64,000 nucleotides of DNA from Emticicia agri. Lineage in GTDB: Bacteria > Bacteroidota > Bacteroidia > Cytophagales > Spirosomataceae. Below, piece by piece: positions 45,345-55,563 of the stretch (position 1 is the stretch's first letter; each line of letters starts with the position of its first letter). Both the position numbers and the translations under genes were made by a program. Below the pieces are notes generated by a model. That model saw only the letters and a list, made by a program, of their open reading frames with translations. It searched no databases and had not been told where the DNA came from. Location of the stretch: the NCBI RefSeq assembly GCF_004168285.1, contig NZ_SEWF01000003.1, forward strand, positions 62,001 to 126,000, given 5' to 3'.

Positions 45345-45920
45345 ATGACCAAAGAGGATTGTTATTTATTAGGCAAGATAACTAAAACACATGGGCTTAA
45401 AGGGGAACTGGCCATTTGGCTTGATGTTGATTACCCGGAAGACTATGAAGAGTTAGACTCCGTACTATTAGAAATAAAAGGAGAACTGGTGCCACACTTT
45501 GTGGAAGAAATACAAATCAGACCTAATAAATCAATTATTAAGTTTGAGGATATTGACACTATTGAAGAAGCGCAGAAACTGGTAAATTGTGATATTTACC
45601 TGCCTGAAGATAATTTGCCTGAACTGGAAGATGATGACCAGTTCTATTACCATGAAATTATTAGTTATGATGTGATTGATGAAGAAAAGGGTAAATTAGG
45701 AAAAGTACTGGCTGTATATACTTCAGACAGACAAGATCTGATTGCTATGCAATATGAAGGCAAAGAAATATTGATTCCGATTGATGATGATATTGTAAAG
45801 ACTGTGAACAGAGAGAAAAAGGAGCTTTATACTAATCTTCCAAATGGTTTGTTAGAAGTATATTTAGAAGATAGCACTTCTCAGGAACCTGATGACGATG
45901 ATACAGAAGAACATCAATAA
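45345..45920 (+). CDS. rimM: Ribosome maturation factor RimM
   Basis: A 191-aa 16S processing factor that binds S19 in 30S assembly. LLGKITKTHGLKGELAIWLDV is the N-terminal RimM beta barrel start; the PRC-barrel half (about 95-170) has YYHEIISYDVIDEEKGKLGKVLAVY and LIPIDDDIV. The C-terminus is strongly acidic (DDDDTEEHQ type). It lies between rpsP and trmD, 6 nt before trmD. Confidence 0.93.
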   Translation: MTKEDCYLLGKITKTHGLKGELAIWLDVDYPEDYEELDSVLLEIKGELVPHFVEEIQIRPNKSIIKFEDIDTIEEAQKLVNCDIYLPEDNLPELEDDDQFYYHEIISYDVIDEEKGKLGKVLAVYTSDRQDLIAMQYEGKEILIPIDDDIVKTVNREKKELYTNLPNGLLEVYLEDSTSQEPDDDDTEEHQ

Positions 45921-45926
45921 GTAACT

Positions 45927-46655
45927 ATGAAAATTCAGAATAAAGAAAATACCAGTCATTCAGGTGATGACAGTAGTGGTATTCGTATTGATATCATTTC
46001 ATGTGTGCCTCGTTTATTAGATAGTTATTTCGACCATTCTATTCTGAAACGAGCAAAAGAAGCAGGTCATGCGCAGGTAATTATTCATGATTTGAGGGAT
46101 TATTCTGAAAACAAACATCGTCAAGTAGATGATTATGCTTTTGGTGGTGGCGCTGGAATGGTATTAGGCATTGAGCCAATTGCTAAATGTATCCGTCATT
46201 TACAATCATTCAGGATCTATGATGAAATTCTCTATATGACGCCCGATGGCGATGTATTTGACCAGAGGACAGCAAATAGATTATCAATGACTAAAAACCT
46301 GATTATTCTCTGTGGACATTATAAAGGTATAGATGAACGTGTAAGAGAACATTTTATTACCAAGGAGGTTTCAATCGGAGATTATGTTTTATCTGGCGGT
46401 GAATTACCTGCTGCGGTTGTCTCTGATGCCATTATAAGATTAATTCCAGGAGTGCTCAATGATGAAACTTCGGCTTTAACAGATTCTTTTCAGGATAACC
46501 TTTTAGCTCCACCAGTTTATACAAGGCCTGCAGAGTTTGAAGGATTAAAGGTCCCTGAGATACTTTTGTCTGGTCACGAAAAAAAAATTAACGACTGGCG
46601 TCTGGAGCAATCTATTAAACGTACACAAGAAAGAAGACCAGATTTGCTTAAATAA
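45927..46655 (+). CDS. trmD: tRNA (guanine-37 N1)-methyltransferase
   Basis: A 242-aa SPOUT-knot enzyme that methylates G37 in tRNAs with a G36G37, preventing frameshifts. [48 protein letters not shown] and the SAM knot [16 protein letters not shown] are all present. A 19-residue polar N-terminal extension precedes the canonical start (near IRIDIIS), so an internal start is possible, but the ATG at 45927 is 6 nt after rimM. Confidence 0.93.
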   Translation: MKIQNKENTSHSGDDSSGIRIDIISCVPRLLDSYFDHSILKRAKEAGHAQVIIHDLRDYSENKHRQVDDYAFGGGAGMVLGIEPIAKCIRHLQSFRIYDEILYMTPDGDVFDQRTANRLSMTKNLIILCGHYKGIDERVREHFITKEVSIGDYVLSGGELPAAVVSDAIIRLIPGVLNDETSALTDSFQDNLLAPPVYTRPAEFEGLKVPEILLSGHEKKINDWRLEQSIKRTQERRPDLLK

Positions 46656-46779
46656 CTGCTACAAATAATCAAAAGCTTTGCTTATCAGCATTCTATTATC
46701 CATACCATTCCCATTTATTTAACTTTTAAGCGGCTTAATTCTTTCTAATGGGTAATTAATTCTACACTATTTATTTAAA

Positions 46780-46823
46780 AAATAGCCAAGAAACTCTTTT
46801 GTGGTTATGGCTTGATTTTTTTG
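46780..46823 (+). terminator. Likely terminator of the rpsP operon
   Basis: AGCCA and TGGCT flank a weakly paired 22-nt loop and are followed by a T-rich run. The stem is short, so this is a tentative call. Confidence 0.4.
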
Positions 46824-46920
46824 TTATTATGTCCAAATACGAATAGTTAATTACAACAAATATTAGATTATCGTATTTAGCAACTAATTAATTCCATAAT
46901 AACTTAAATTATTTAAAAAC

Positions 46921-47253
46921 ATGAAAAAGAATTTTTGTTCTTCGATCGTAGCACTTGTATTAACTTTATTTATCTCTATTAGTGCTAATGCTGCTACACC
47001 GTCTGCTACTACAGAAAATCCAGCTAAGATTTCAAAGAAAGAAAAATTGATGGGCTCTGAAGAGGGTAAAGCCATCTTATCAAGATTAGAAGAAATTAAA
47101 GCAATGGATAAGTCAGAAATGACTGCCAAAGAAAAAAGAGAATTACGTAAAGAGGTGAGAGCATTGAAAACCCAAGCAGCGCAATTAGGTGGGGGTGTAT
47201 ATATTTCTGCCGGTGCCTTGATTGTGATTCTACTTCTTATCCTTTTATTGTAA
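46921..47253 (+). CDS. Small secreted protein with C-terminal membrane segment, 110 aa
   Basis: Signal peptide about 1-24 (ending SANA), then a charged helix-rich middle (EEGKAILSRLEEIKAMDKSEMTAKEKRELRKEVRALK) and a C-terminal hydrophobic segment YISAGALIVILLLILLL. The layout matches many small Bacteroidota envelope proteins of unknown function that end in a membrane anchor. A 17-bp exact tandem duplication covers its stop codon (47245-47278). Confidence 0.7.
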   Translation: MKKNFCSSIVALVLTLFISISANAATPSATTENPAKISKKEKLMGSEEGKAILSRLEEIKAMDKSEMTAKEKRELRKEVRALKTQAAQLGGGVYISAGALIVILLLILLL

Positions 47254-47278
47254 GAGGGTTATTATTGTAAGAGGGTTA
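47245..47278 (+). repeat. 17-bp tandem duplication at a stop codon
   Basis: TTATTGTAAGAGGGTTA occurs twice head to tail (47245-47261 and 47262-47278). The first copy contains the TAA stop of the preceding gene. A recent slippage event is likely. Confidence 0.8.
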
Positions 47279-47288
47279 AATATAAGAA

Positions 47289-47295
47289 AAGGAGG
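47289..47295 (+). promoter_or_regulatory. Shine-Dalgarno sequence
   Basis: AAGGAGG at 5 nt before the ATG at 47300. Other genes in the window lack such a site. Confidence 0.7.
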
Positions 47296-47299
47296 AGTT

Positions 47300-47674
47300 A
47301 TGAAAACTGATCAAAAGCCTAAGGAAAAGGCAAAAGAGACTGAATTTCCAGGATATCCGTTATATCCAGCTTCAGAAGATATTTACAGCAGGGGGATTAA
47401 AGAAGATAATATTGATCCTGAAAATGTAGATAAACTGAAACAACCCAATGATAAATCACGTAACGATTGGAATGAAGGCGATTATGCTCATCAGGGAACC
47501 GGAGATGATTTAGATGTACCCGGCTCAGAATACGATGATGAAGAGGAAGAAATAGGTCTTGAAGACGAAGAGAATAATTATTATAGTTTAGGAGGTGATA
47601 ATCATTCTGAAGAAGTTAATACAGATTTAGTACAAGATGACTCCGAAGACCAGGATCAATCAAGAATAGATTAA
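47300..47674 (+). CDS. Acidic low-complexity protein, 124 aa
   Basis: I recognise no domain. The product is very acidic and polar (DDEEEEIGLEDEENN, EEVNTDLVQDDSEDQDQ) with FPGYPLYPASEDIYS near the start, no signal peptide and no membrane span; a similar PxYPxSEDIY opening is found in other Bacteroidota acidic proteins. It is probably disordered. The gene has an unusual strong Shine-Dalgarno sequence AAGGAGG (47289-47295) 5 nt before ATG, rare in this phylum. Confidence 0.65.
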   Translation: MKTDQKPKEKAKETEFPGYPLYPASEDIYSRGIKEDNIDPENVDKLKQPNDKSRNDWNEGDYAHQGTGDDLDVPGSEYDDEEEEIGLEDEENNYYSLGGDNHSEEVNTDLVQDDSEDQDQSRID

Positions 47675-47773
47675 TTAAGCCTTGTAAGCTAATAATAAAT
47701 CTTTCGCACGATTAGCCAAACAACGAAAACCAAGCTACTAATAAAGCTATGGGGTTTTTAAATAAGAGACGCC

Positions 47774-48073
47774 ATGAAAATTTTAAATAAACTATTTCTA
47801 TTGGGAGTATTTGCTCTTCCAATTGGATTGGCTGGTTGCTCAGGTGAGATTATAACAACACCCCCTCCGGCCGCCGTAGTTGAAACTATGCCAGCTCCAC
47901 CATCACCTTCTTATGTCTGGATTCCCGGACATTATGTTGCCAGAGGAGGGGTCTATACCTGGAGAAATGGATACTATAGACCAGCTCCACGTTACAGAAA
48001 AGTATGGGTTCCAAGCCGATATGTACAAACGTCAAGGGGCTACGTGTATAGGAGGGGGCATTGGAGAAGATAA
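47774..48073 (+). CDS. Small lipoprotein with YxWxxGHY-type repeats
   Basis: A 99-aa lipoprotein: signal peptide with lipobox GLAGC (Cys near 22), a Pro-rich linker (TTPPPAAVVETMPAPP), then short aromatic-basic repeats YVWIPGHYVARGG, YTWRNGYYRPAP, KVWVPSRYV, YVYRRGHW. Such YXWGXW-like repeats occur in envelope lipoproteins, often several per genome. The function is unknown; the basic aromatic repeats could bind polysaccharide or peptidoglycan. Confidence 0.75.
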   Translation: MKILNKLFLLGVFALPIGLAGCSGEIITTPPPAAVVETMPAPPSPSYVWIPGHYVARGGVYTWRNGYYRPAPRYRKVWVPSRYVQTSRGYVYRRGHWRR

Positions 48074-48091
48074 GGTTTAACGAGTAAAAAT

Positions 48092-48149
48092 TTAAGGCTT
48101 AGAAAAGATTATCTTGTGTTAAACAAGTGATTTTTTTTAAGCCTTTTTT
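48092..48149 (+). terminator. Terminator after the small lipoprotein gene
   Basis: AAGGCTTA and TAAGCCTT form the outer stem, with an inner CTTGT...ACAAG hairpin, then a six-T run. Confidence 0.75.
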
Positions 48150-48274
48150 GTATTAAATGTATTTATTTATATAAAATGTATTGCCTTATAAATAGTATAT
48201 TACTTTATGTTTGTATATATGTTATAAATAATACTATACTTATATTATTTATTCGATATTAATACTTAAAAATC

Positions 48275-48305
48275 TTGTTAGTCTATGATTATTTTATTAA
48301 ATTTG
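48275..48305 (+). promoter_or_regulatory. Promoter of gyrA
   Basis: TTG (48275-48277), a 20-nt spacer and TAAATTTG (48298-48305), matching the Bacteroidota consensus. The leader to the ATG at 48387 is about 75 nt. The rest of 48150-48386 is AT-rich without a gene. Confidence 0.75.
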
Positions 48306-48386
48306 TATAACTACTATTGAGAATAGTACAACGATATAGTTAAAAAGTTATATTTATCCTTCTAAAAAAAGAAAATTTTAAGGCTA

Positions 48387-51026
48387 ATGGCTGAGGAAAC
48401 AGAAAATCTAATCCCAGAATCTTCCAACAACGGCACAATTATCCCAATCAACATCGAAGACGAAATGCGTGGAGCATACATTGATTATTCAATGTCTGTT
48501 ATTATCTCACGTGCTTTACCTGATGTTAGAGATGGACTTAAACCCGTTCACCGCCGTGTATTGTACGGTATGGCAGAACTTGGCGTATATCACAATCGCC
48601 CTTATAAAAAATCAGCACGTATAGTAGGAGAGGTGCTTGGTAAATACCACCCACATGGAGATGCATCGGTATATGATACCATGGTTCGTATGGCTCAGGA
48701 GTGGTCTTTGCGTTATACTTTGGTAGATGGGCAAGGTAATTTTGGGTCAATTGATGGCGATTCACCTGCCGCAATGCGTTATACAGAGGCACGTTTGAAG
48801 CGAATAGCGGAAGAAATGCTTGCCGATATTAATAAAGAAACTGTTGATTTTCAGCCTAATTTTGATGATTCCTTAGAAGAACCCTCAGTGATGCCGGGTA
48901 AAATACCCAACCTTTTATTGAACGGTTCAGCAGGTATTGCAGTAGGTATGGCTACAAATATGGCACCTCATAATTTATCTGAGGTGGTTGATGGTATTGC
49001 CGCCTATGTGGATAATACAGAAATTACGGTTGAAGAATTAATGCACCATATTAAAGCACCTGATTTTCCTACTGGAGCTATTATATACGGCTACAGTGGT
49101 GTAAAGTCGGCATTTGAAACCGGTAGAGGACGTATAGTGTTACGTTCTGTGGCTAATTTTGAAGTATCTAAAACCGGTAAAGACCAGATTGTAGTTACTG
49201 AGATTCCATATATGGTTAATAAGGCCATGATGATTGAGAAAACAGCTCAGTTAATTAATGAAAAGAAAATTGAGGGAATTTCAGACATCAGAGATGAGTC
49301 TGACAGAGATGGTATGCGTATCGTATATGACTTACGTAAGGATGCTGTACCTAATGTGGTACTGAACAATCTGTATAAATATACTCAACTTCAATCATCT
49401 TTCAGTATTAATAACGTGGCGCTTGTAAAAGGTCGGCCGGTTACCTTGAATCTGAAAGATATGATTCGCTATTATGTGGAGCATCGTCTGGAAATTATTA
49501 CCAGACGTACGCAATATGATTTAAAAGAGGCTGAAAAAAGAGCACATATTTTAATCGGACTTCTGATTGCATTAGATTATATAGATGCAGTAATTACACT
49601 CATTCGTAGGTCAAAAGACGCAGATGAAGCCAGAACTGGATTAATGCAAGGCGATTTCATGACTGCTCAGCAGAAAGAAAAATTCTTGACAGAAGGTTTA
49701 CAACGCTTGCAGATTGTTGATGAGTTGAGTACTGATGCAGAAAGTGGGAATATCTTAAGCGAAGTGCAGGCAAAAGCTATTCTGGATATGCGTTTGCAAC
49801 GTTTGGTAGGACTGGAAAGAGATAAGTTAAATGCTGAATTTGAAGAAATCAAAAACCTGATTGAAGACCTACGTGCCATTTTAGGGTCAGAAGAAAGAAA
49901 AAGGATTATTATCAAAGAAGAGTTGGCGGAGTTAAAAGCCCGCTATGGTGATGAAAGACGTTCTAAAATTGAAATGGCTGCAGGAGAATTCAGTATCGAA
50001 GATATGATTCCAGATGATGAAATGCTTGTAACTATTTCACATCAGGGATATATCAAACGTACAGCATTGCAGGAGTATAGAACACAGGGGAGAGGTGGTA
50101 CTGGCTCAAGAGGTGTTAAAACAAAAGACGAGGACTATACCGAGCATTTGTTTGCTGCCACAAATCATAATTATCTTTTATTCTTTACTAAAAAAGGTAA
50201 ACTTTTTTGGTTGAGAGTATTTGAAATACCTGAAGGTAGTAAAACAGCTAAAGGAAGAGCCATTCAGAACCTGATTAATATTGAATCTGATGATAAGATT
50301 CAGGCTGTTCTGAACGTAACTACACTTACTGATGAAGACTATATTAATAACAATTATATAGTCATGTGTACAGAAGACGGTACTGTAAAGAAAACACTTT
50401 TAGAAGCTTATTCTCGGCCACGTCAGGGAGGAATTATTGCTATTAATATTAATGAAGGCGATAACCTGCTGGATGTAGCGCTTACTAATGGAGACAATAA
50501 TATAGTAATAGCCGCCAAAAATGGTAAAGTAGTTCGTTTTCACGAATCGGGTACACGCCCAATGGGACGTACAGCCACAGGTGTAAGAGGTATCAGTCTG
50601 GAAGGAGATGACAAGGTAATTGGAATGGTTTGTGTTTCAAGAGCTGATACACAGCTACTGGTTGTTTCAGAAAAAGGTTACGGAAAACGCTCTGATATAG
50701 AAGATTATCGTATTACGTCAAGAGGTGCAAAAGGTGTGAAAACATTGAATATTACCGATAAGACGGGTACATTGGTTGCCATAAAAGAGGTAACAGATGA
50801 TGATGATTTGATGATTATTACTAAAAATGGTATTGCTATTCGTATTAAAATTGCAGATCTGAGAGTTATGGGGCGTAATACACAGGGAGTAAGGCTTATT
50901 AGATTAAATGATACAGATGATATTGCTTCGGTTACTCGTATTATTCGTGAAGAAGACGAGGAAGAAACTGCAGAAGGTGGAGACAATTCAGGTGTATCAA
51001 CCGAGACAGAAACGTCAGTAGAGTAG
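48387..51026 (+). CDS. gyrA: DNA gyrase subunit A
   Basis: An 879-aa subunit of the DNA gyrase. [26 protein letters not shown] opens the breakage-reunion domain, [26 protein letters not shown] covers the quinolone-determining region, and [10 protein letters not shown] has the catalytic Tyr. The C-terminal beta-propeller (about 510-850) has the repeated blades and the GyrA box [13 protein letters not shown] near residue 570. The QRDR positions read [10 protein letters not shown], with Ser and Asp as in susceptible strains. The acidic tail ([13 protein letters not shown]) is normal. Confidence 0.97.
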   Translation: MAEETENLIPESSNNGTIIPINIEDEMRGAYIDYSMSVIISRALPDVRDGLKPVHRRVLYGMAELGVYHNRPYKKSARIVGEVLGKYHPHGDASVYDTMVRMAQEWSLRYTLVDGQGNFGSIDGDSPAAMRYTEARLKRIAEEMLADINKETVDFQPNFDDSLEEPSVMPGKIPNLLLNGSAGIAVGMATNMAPHNLSEVVDGIAAYVDNTEITVEELMHHIKAPDFPTGAIIYGYSGVKSAFETGRGRIVLRSVANFEVSKTGKDQIVVTEIPYMVNKAMMIEKTAQLINEKKIEGISDIRDESDRDGMRIVYDLRKDAVPNVVLNNLYKYTQLQSSFSINNVALVKGRPVTLNLKDMIRYYVEHRLEIITRRTQYDLKEAEKRAHILIGLLIALDYIDAVITLIRRSKDADEARTGLMQGDFMTAQQKEKFLTEGLQRLQIVDELSTDAESGNILSEVQAKAILDMRLQRLVGLERDKLNAEFEEIKNLIEDLRAILGSEERKRIIIKEELAELKARYGDERRSKIEMAAGEFSIEDMIPDDEMLVTISHQGYIKRTALQEYRTQGRGGTGSRGVKTKDEDYTEHLFAATNHNYLLFFTKKGKLFWLRVFEIPEGSKTAKGRAIQNLINIESDDKIQAVLNVTTLTDEDYINNNYIVMCTEDGTVKKTLLEAYSRPRQGGIIAININEGDNLLDVALTNGDNNIVIAAKNGKVVRFHESGTRPMGRTATGVRGISLEGDDKVIGMVCVSRADTQLLVVSEKGYGKRSDIEDYRITSRGAKGVKTLNITDKTGTLVAIKEVTDDDDLMIITKNGIAIRIKIADLRVMGRNTQGVRLIRLNDTDDIASVTRIIREEDEEETAEGGDNSGVSTETETSVE

Positions 51027-51143
51027 GGGAGTATGTCGAGTTTTTATGTTAATACTTTGTTAATTTCCCGAAAATATATATTTTTCGGGAAATAATATTG
51101 TCTAACCCTAAACGTTTAAGTATTTTAAAAAATCAACTCAAAT

Positions 51144-52253
51144 ATGAAAAAAACCATTTTTGTGTCTGTCTTATCAATGGTTACGGCAGGCGTATTTGCA
51201 CAAGCAGGACTTGATAATCAGCTTCGCGATGCACAATGTAAATCAGCAGCTGATGAAATAGCAAAAGGTGAAAAAGCAAGTCTGGATGCTAAAAAAGGTG
51301 CAAAATCTTCAACCTGGGTTAAACTTGCTACTGCTTATGAAGATATGGCTATTAATTGCGGTAAAGACTCAATGGCATCAGAAAAAGCATACAATACTTA
51401 CAAAAAGGCACTGGAAGTTGAAGCAGGAGGGAAAGGTGCTAAAGATATTGAGGCCGCTTTAACGAGTCAGAAAATCTATTCAGCATTAATGCAACAAGGC
51501 GCAGGTTTCTATAATTCTAAAAATTTCCCAAATGCGCTTAAATTGTTCAGATTAGCTTCTGAAGTAAATCCTAAAGATACCACTGCAGCATTGTATTCAG
51601 GTATAGTAGGACAACAAGCCAAAGATAACGAGGCTGCTAAAATTTACTTTAATAAGTTTATTGAACAGGGAGGTAAAGATCCGGCTGTATTCTATAGTTT
51701 ATCAGAAATCTACAAAGGTGAAAAAAATACAGCTAAAGCAGTAGAAGTATTAAAAAAAGGCATTACTGCTAATCCTAATGATAAAGACTTGAAGGGATCT
51801 CTTGTAAACGTTCAATTATCAAGCGGAAATTCAGACGAAGCAATTGCTGAATTGAAGAAATTAGTAGATTCAGACCCTAATAATATAAATAATATGCTAA
51901 ATCTGGCAATTCTTTATGATAATAGCGGTAAGAAAGAGGAAGCATTAGAGCTTTATAAGAAAGTTATGGCTATAGACCCAACTAATTATGACTGTAACTT
52001 TAATTTAGGCGTTTATTACTTCAATCAAGCTGTAAAAATTAAAGAAGAAGTAGATAAAATGGATATGAAAGAGTATCAAAAAAGTGGTAAAGCAATAGAA
52101 GATAAAGCATGTGCTAAATTCGCTGAGGCAAAACCATACTTTGATACGTGTAAGGCTGTCAGAGACAAAGAAGGAAAAGCACTTGAAGAAGATTTAACTA
52201 ATAGTCTGACAAGTTTAACTACAGTTCTTGAGCAGTGTGCAAAACGCAAATAA
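51144..52253 (+). CDS. Secreted TPR-repeat protein
   Basis: A 369-aa exported protein: signal peptide (1-19, ending GVFAQ), then TPRs from about residue 110 to 300 (FYNSKNFPNALKLFRLASEVNPKD, AVFYSLSEIYKGEKNTAKAVEVLKKGITANPND, NNMLNLAILYDNSGKKEEALELYKKVMAIDP). Several cysteines are spread in the mature part. It probably binds a partner protein in the periplasm. It stands between gyrA and a strong terminator. Confidence 0.82.
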   Translation: MKKTIFVSVLSMVTAGVFAQAGLDNQLRDAQCKSAADEIAKGEKASLDAKKGAKSSTWVKLATAYEDMAINCGKDSMASEKAYNTYKKALEVEAGGKGAKDIEAALTSQKIYSALMQQGAGFYNSKNFPNALKLFRLASEVNPKDTTAALYSGIVGQQAKDNEAAKIYFNKFIEQGGKDPAVFYSLSEIYKGEKNTAKAVEVLKKGITANPNDKDLKGSLVNVQLSSGNSDEAIAELKKLVDSDPNNINNMLNLAILYDNSGKKEEALELYKKVMAIDPTNYDCNFNLGVYYFNQAVKIKEEVDKMDMKEYQKSGKAIEDKACAKFAEAKPYFDTCKAVRDKEGKALEEDLTNSLTSLTTVLEQCAKRK

Positions 52254-52269
52254 AGAATCGGATAAAACG

Positions 52270-52305
52270 AAAAAAGCCCTTAGAAACAACTCTAAGGGCT
52301 TTTTT
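52270..52305 (+). terminator. Terminator of the TPR gene
   Basis: AGCCCTTAGA and TCTAAGGGCT pair perfectly, flanked by A- and T-runs. Confidence 0.9.
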
Positions 52306-52459
52306 ATTGGGTTATATAAATCTTAATGAACTATCTTTTGTCCTATATTTTTGAGTCTCAGTATGGAGAATATTCAGACTTTGCTTAGAATAATTATATT
52401 ATAATGAAAATAATTTGTTAAATCATATAATGTATTAATAGGATAGGTTTAAATTTCCT

Positions 52460-52487
52460 ATTTAACATAATATAAATTATATAACAT
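52460..52487. other. Candidate dif site (XerCD target)
   Basis: 28 bp in an 11-6-11 layout: left arm ATTTAACATAA (52460-52470), core TATAAA (52471-52476), right arm TTATATAACAT (52477-52487). Read on the minus strand, the arm TTATGTTAAAT is identical in all 11 bases to the E. coli XerD-binding arm, and the core TTTATA differs by one base from TGTATA. The other arm is more diverged, as is usual between phyla. Most flanking genes on each side point toward the site, as expected at a replication terminus. Confidence 0.65.
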
Positions 52488-52609
52488 ATATTTTAATCTA
52501 TTCTACAGGGGAAAAGGTGTGGAAAATAAAAAATCCACGTGGAACATTTGTTGATAATTTGTTAAATTCTTTTTCTCTCCTTCTGAAATCTGTGTAAGAA
52601 AAAATATTC

Positions 52610-52936
52610 TTAATTAAGAAAAGCTTTTAATGCTTTTGGTTTTCGCCCAACTTTTTTACGCATTTTAACTTTCTCTGGCCGTTCCTTTATCTTCTTATCT
52701 TCAAAGAACACGCCTAAGGCTTCAATAATTATATCCTTTTGCGACATGCCTTCCCAGTAACCATAATCTTTCATGGTTTCAACCAATTCGTTCGGACAAT
52801 CGAATGTAACTTTAGTTGATGGCCCGTTGTCTTGTAGAGCAGCTATCGCTGCCGGCTGATTAACTGTTGCCGTAGATTGTTCAGTATTTTTTGTAGGAAC
52901 TAAACTTTCAAAGGTGAAATTTTTATTCTTTGCCAT
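52610..52936 (-). CDS. Small DNA-binding partner of ParA (ribbon-helix-helix-like)
   Basis: A 108-aa basic protein. Residues about 50-90 (TKVTFDCPNELVETMKDYGYWEGMSQKDIIIEALGVFFEDK) fit a ribbon-helix-helix fold with the beta strand KVTFDCP and two helices; the C-terminal tail is Lys/Arg-rich (KVKMRKKVGRKPKALK). The N-terminal 45 residues look disordered. The gene lies 60 nt downstream of parA, the usual layout of small plasmid ParB-like partners that bind the centromere. Confidence 0.72.
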   Translation of the reverse strand: MAKNKNFTFESLVPTKNTEQSTATVNQPAAIAALQDNGPSTKVTFDCPNELVETMKDYGYWEGMSQKDIIIEALGVFFEDKKIKERPEKVKMRKKVGRKPKALKAFLN

Positions 52937-52996
52937 TTTTTTTAATTTAATTTGATACAGACGATTCTCAACAAGTTGATTTTAATAATATTCTGC

Positions 52997-53761
52997 TTAA
53001 TTATTAATACTTTTTAGAATCTCTTTTGTTAATTGATAATAATCCATAGCACCATTGCTTTCCGGTGAGTAAGAAAAAATATCTTTTCCGTTTGCCTGAG
53101 CTTCAGAAATAGCAATATTATCTCTGATAGTTGTAGTAAAAAATGAACTGCCTAATTGCTGTTTTGTAGCTTCGATAATATCGTTACTAAGTTTCTTGTT
53201 TATTCGAGGATTATACCTGGTCGCAAAAACACCACCTAATTTGGTCTGAGGACTAATAAGTTGTAGTTCTGAAGAATAATTTAAGAAATTCCTGAGCCCT
53301 TCATAACTTAAAAATTCTGCTTGTAGAGGCACTAAATAAATGTCGCAGGCTATAAGCGCAACTCTTGTCATTCCTGAAAGTGTGGGAGGACAATCAATCA
53401 TAATGTAATCATAGTTCTTTTTTACTTTCTCTAATAGTAGCTTTAGGTTGAAAGGAAATACCGGTGAGGCTTTGATTGCATCTTCTTTTGAATTAAGCTC
53501 GGCGGCGCTGGGTAATAAATCTCCTATTGCTGTATTTATTACAATACTTTCAAAAGGAAATTCGCCACTCAGGTAATTACCTACATGGTTCTTTCCAACC
53601 TGGGATTCCTGAACACCAAAACATCTTGTAAGACTGGCTTGTCCGTCAAGGTCAATGAACAGTACACGAGCATTTGCAAATTTCTGAAAGGCAGCACCAA
53701 GATTTTGAGTAGAGGTGGTTTTACCCACTCCCCCTTTGTTGTTTACTACACTAATGGTCAT
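52997..53761 (-). CDS. ParA-family partition ATPase, plasmid type
   Basis: A 254-aa deviant Walker ATPase: KGGVGKTT at residues 9-16, LFIDLDGQASLT, and MIDCPPTLS, plus LVPLQAEFLSYEGL. There is no N-terminal helix-turn-helix, so it is of the small type used by plasmids and integrated elements, not the type Ia form. It moves DNA bound by the adjacent small partner. The AT-rich leader to its right carries ten repeats of ACTTAT/ATAAGT that could be the centromere. The combination with an XRE repressor and a dif-like site suggests an integrated plasmid-like element. Confidence 0.85.
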   Translation of the reverse strand: MTISVVNNKGGVGKTTSTQNLGAAFQKFANARVLFIDLDGQASLTRCFGVQESQVGKNHVGNYLSGEFPFESIVINTAIGDLLPSAAELNSKEDAIKASPVFPFNLKLLLEKVKKNYDYIMIDCPPTLSGMTRVALIACDIYLVPLQAEFLSYEGLRNFLNYSSELQLISPQTKLGGVFATRYNPRINKKLSNDIIEATKQQLGSSFFTTTIRDNIAISEAQANGKDIFSYSPESNGAMDYYQLTKEILKSINN

Positions 53762-54300
53762 TGTATATAAGAATAATATTGTGCAGCAATATAGAACAAA
53801 TCATTCGTAGTAACAATATTAATTAATAACTTATTATAGTTAATAATATCTTTATAATATGTATAGAATGTTTTTATAGAGGTAATTGTAATAAATATAT
53901 AATTCTTATAAAATATAAATACTTATCTATAAGTAATAATGGTATTTTAATTAATAAAAAAAGTAAAATACATACTTATATTAAATAATGTTATAATTTA
54001 TATATACTTATTTTATTATCAATATATAATAAACTTATAATTTTTATGAAACTTATTTAATTAATGGTATGTATAATTAATTAATTAAGTTTTAAACTTA
54101 ATAAAAGTATTTAATTTATAATATGTATTATTTCAATAATAAAGATAATATGTATAAATAATAGTATTATTATGATAAGTATAAATAAATCTAAAAATAA
54201 AAATATATTTTGAATGCATAATAAGTATATAATGTTTAATAAGTTTATTTATGTACTAATAGTATAGTTTGTATTTGCAACTCATTATATAGGTTGTTTT
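53762..54300. repeat. Very AT-rich leader with iterated ACTTAT/ATAAGT, candidate centromere
   Basis: This stretch has about 15% or less G+C by eye. ACTTAT occurs at 53829, 53921, 53974, 54006, 54033 and 54051; the reverse form ATAAGT at 53929, 54175, 54221 and 54239 (first base of each). Copies at 53920-53935 form a palindrome (TACTTAT, CT, ATAAGTA). The forward copies are on the left and, apart from that palindrome, the reverse copies on the right. Further ATAAGT lie at 54777, 56241 and 56248. Confidence 0.55.
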
Positions 54301-55306
<1,006 letters not shown>

Positions 55307-55563
55307 TACGAAAAGTAAGAAGTAGCATCTTACTCTATTAGCCTTGGAGCAACTCACGAACTATAAAACTTTAATGGAGAATTGATTAGACTTTATAGTT
55401 TGCATGATTTACCTTTTCGTCAAAAACTGATTCAATTCAATTAAGTATAATAGCTTGGTGAAATTTTGAATAAACATGCAACTGGAGTTTAGAATGAAAT
55501 TCAATCAATCACACCAAGCTAAAACATAGTCTTCTTTTGTTTATCCGACACTCTGACAAATTG

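Larger units (their letters stand above)
52254..52609. other. Intergenic region with terminator and dif-like site
   Basis: The left part carries the terminator of the TPR gene (52270-52305). The centre carries a dif-like sequence (52460-52487). The right part up to 52609 has short matches to DnaA-box-like sequence (TGTGGAAAA, TTGTTGATAA) but no cluster that I would call an origin. Confidence 0.6.

Noticed and set aside
52500-52600. DnaA-box-like sequences that might mark an origin of replication
   Set aside because: Only imperfect matches (TGTGGAAAA, TTGTTGATAA), no cluster, no dnaA nearby, and flanking genes point toward rather than away from this place.
54211-54240. Second dif-like sequence (GCATAAT ... 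TAATGTTTAAT)
   Set aside because: The core would be 8 instead of 6 bp and the match is weak in very AT-rich DNA.
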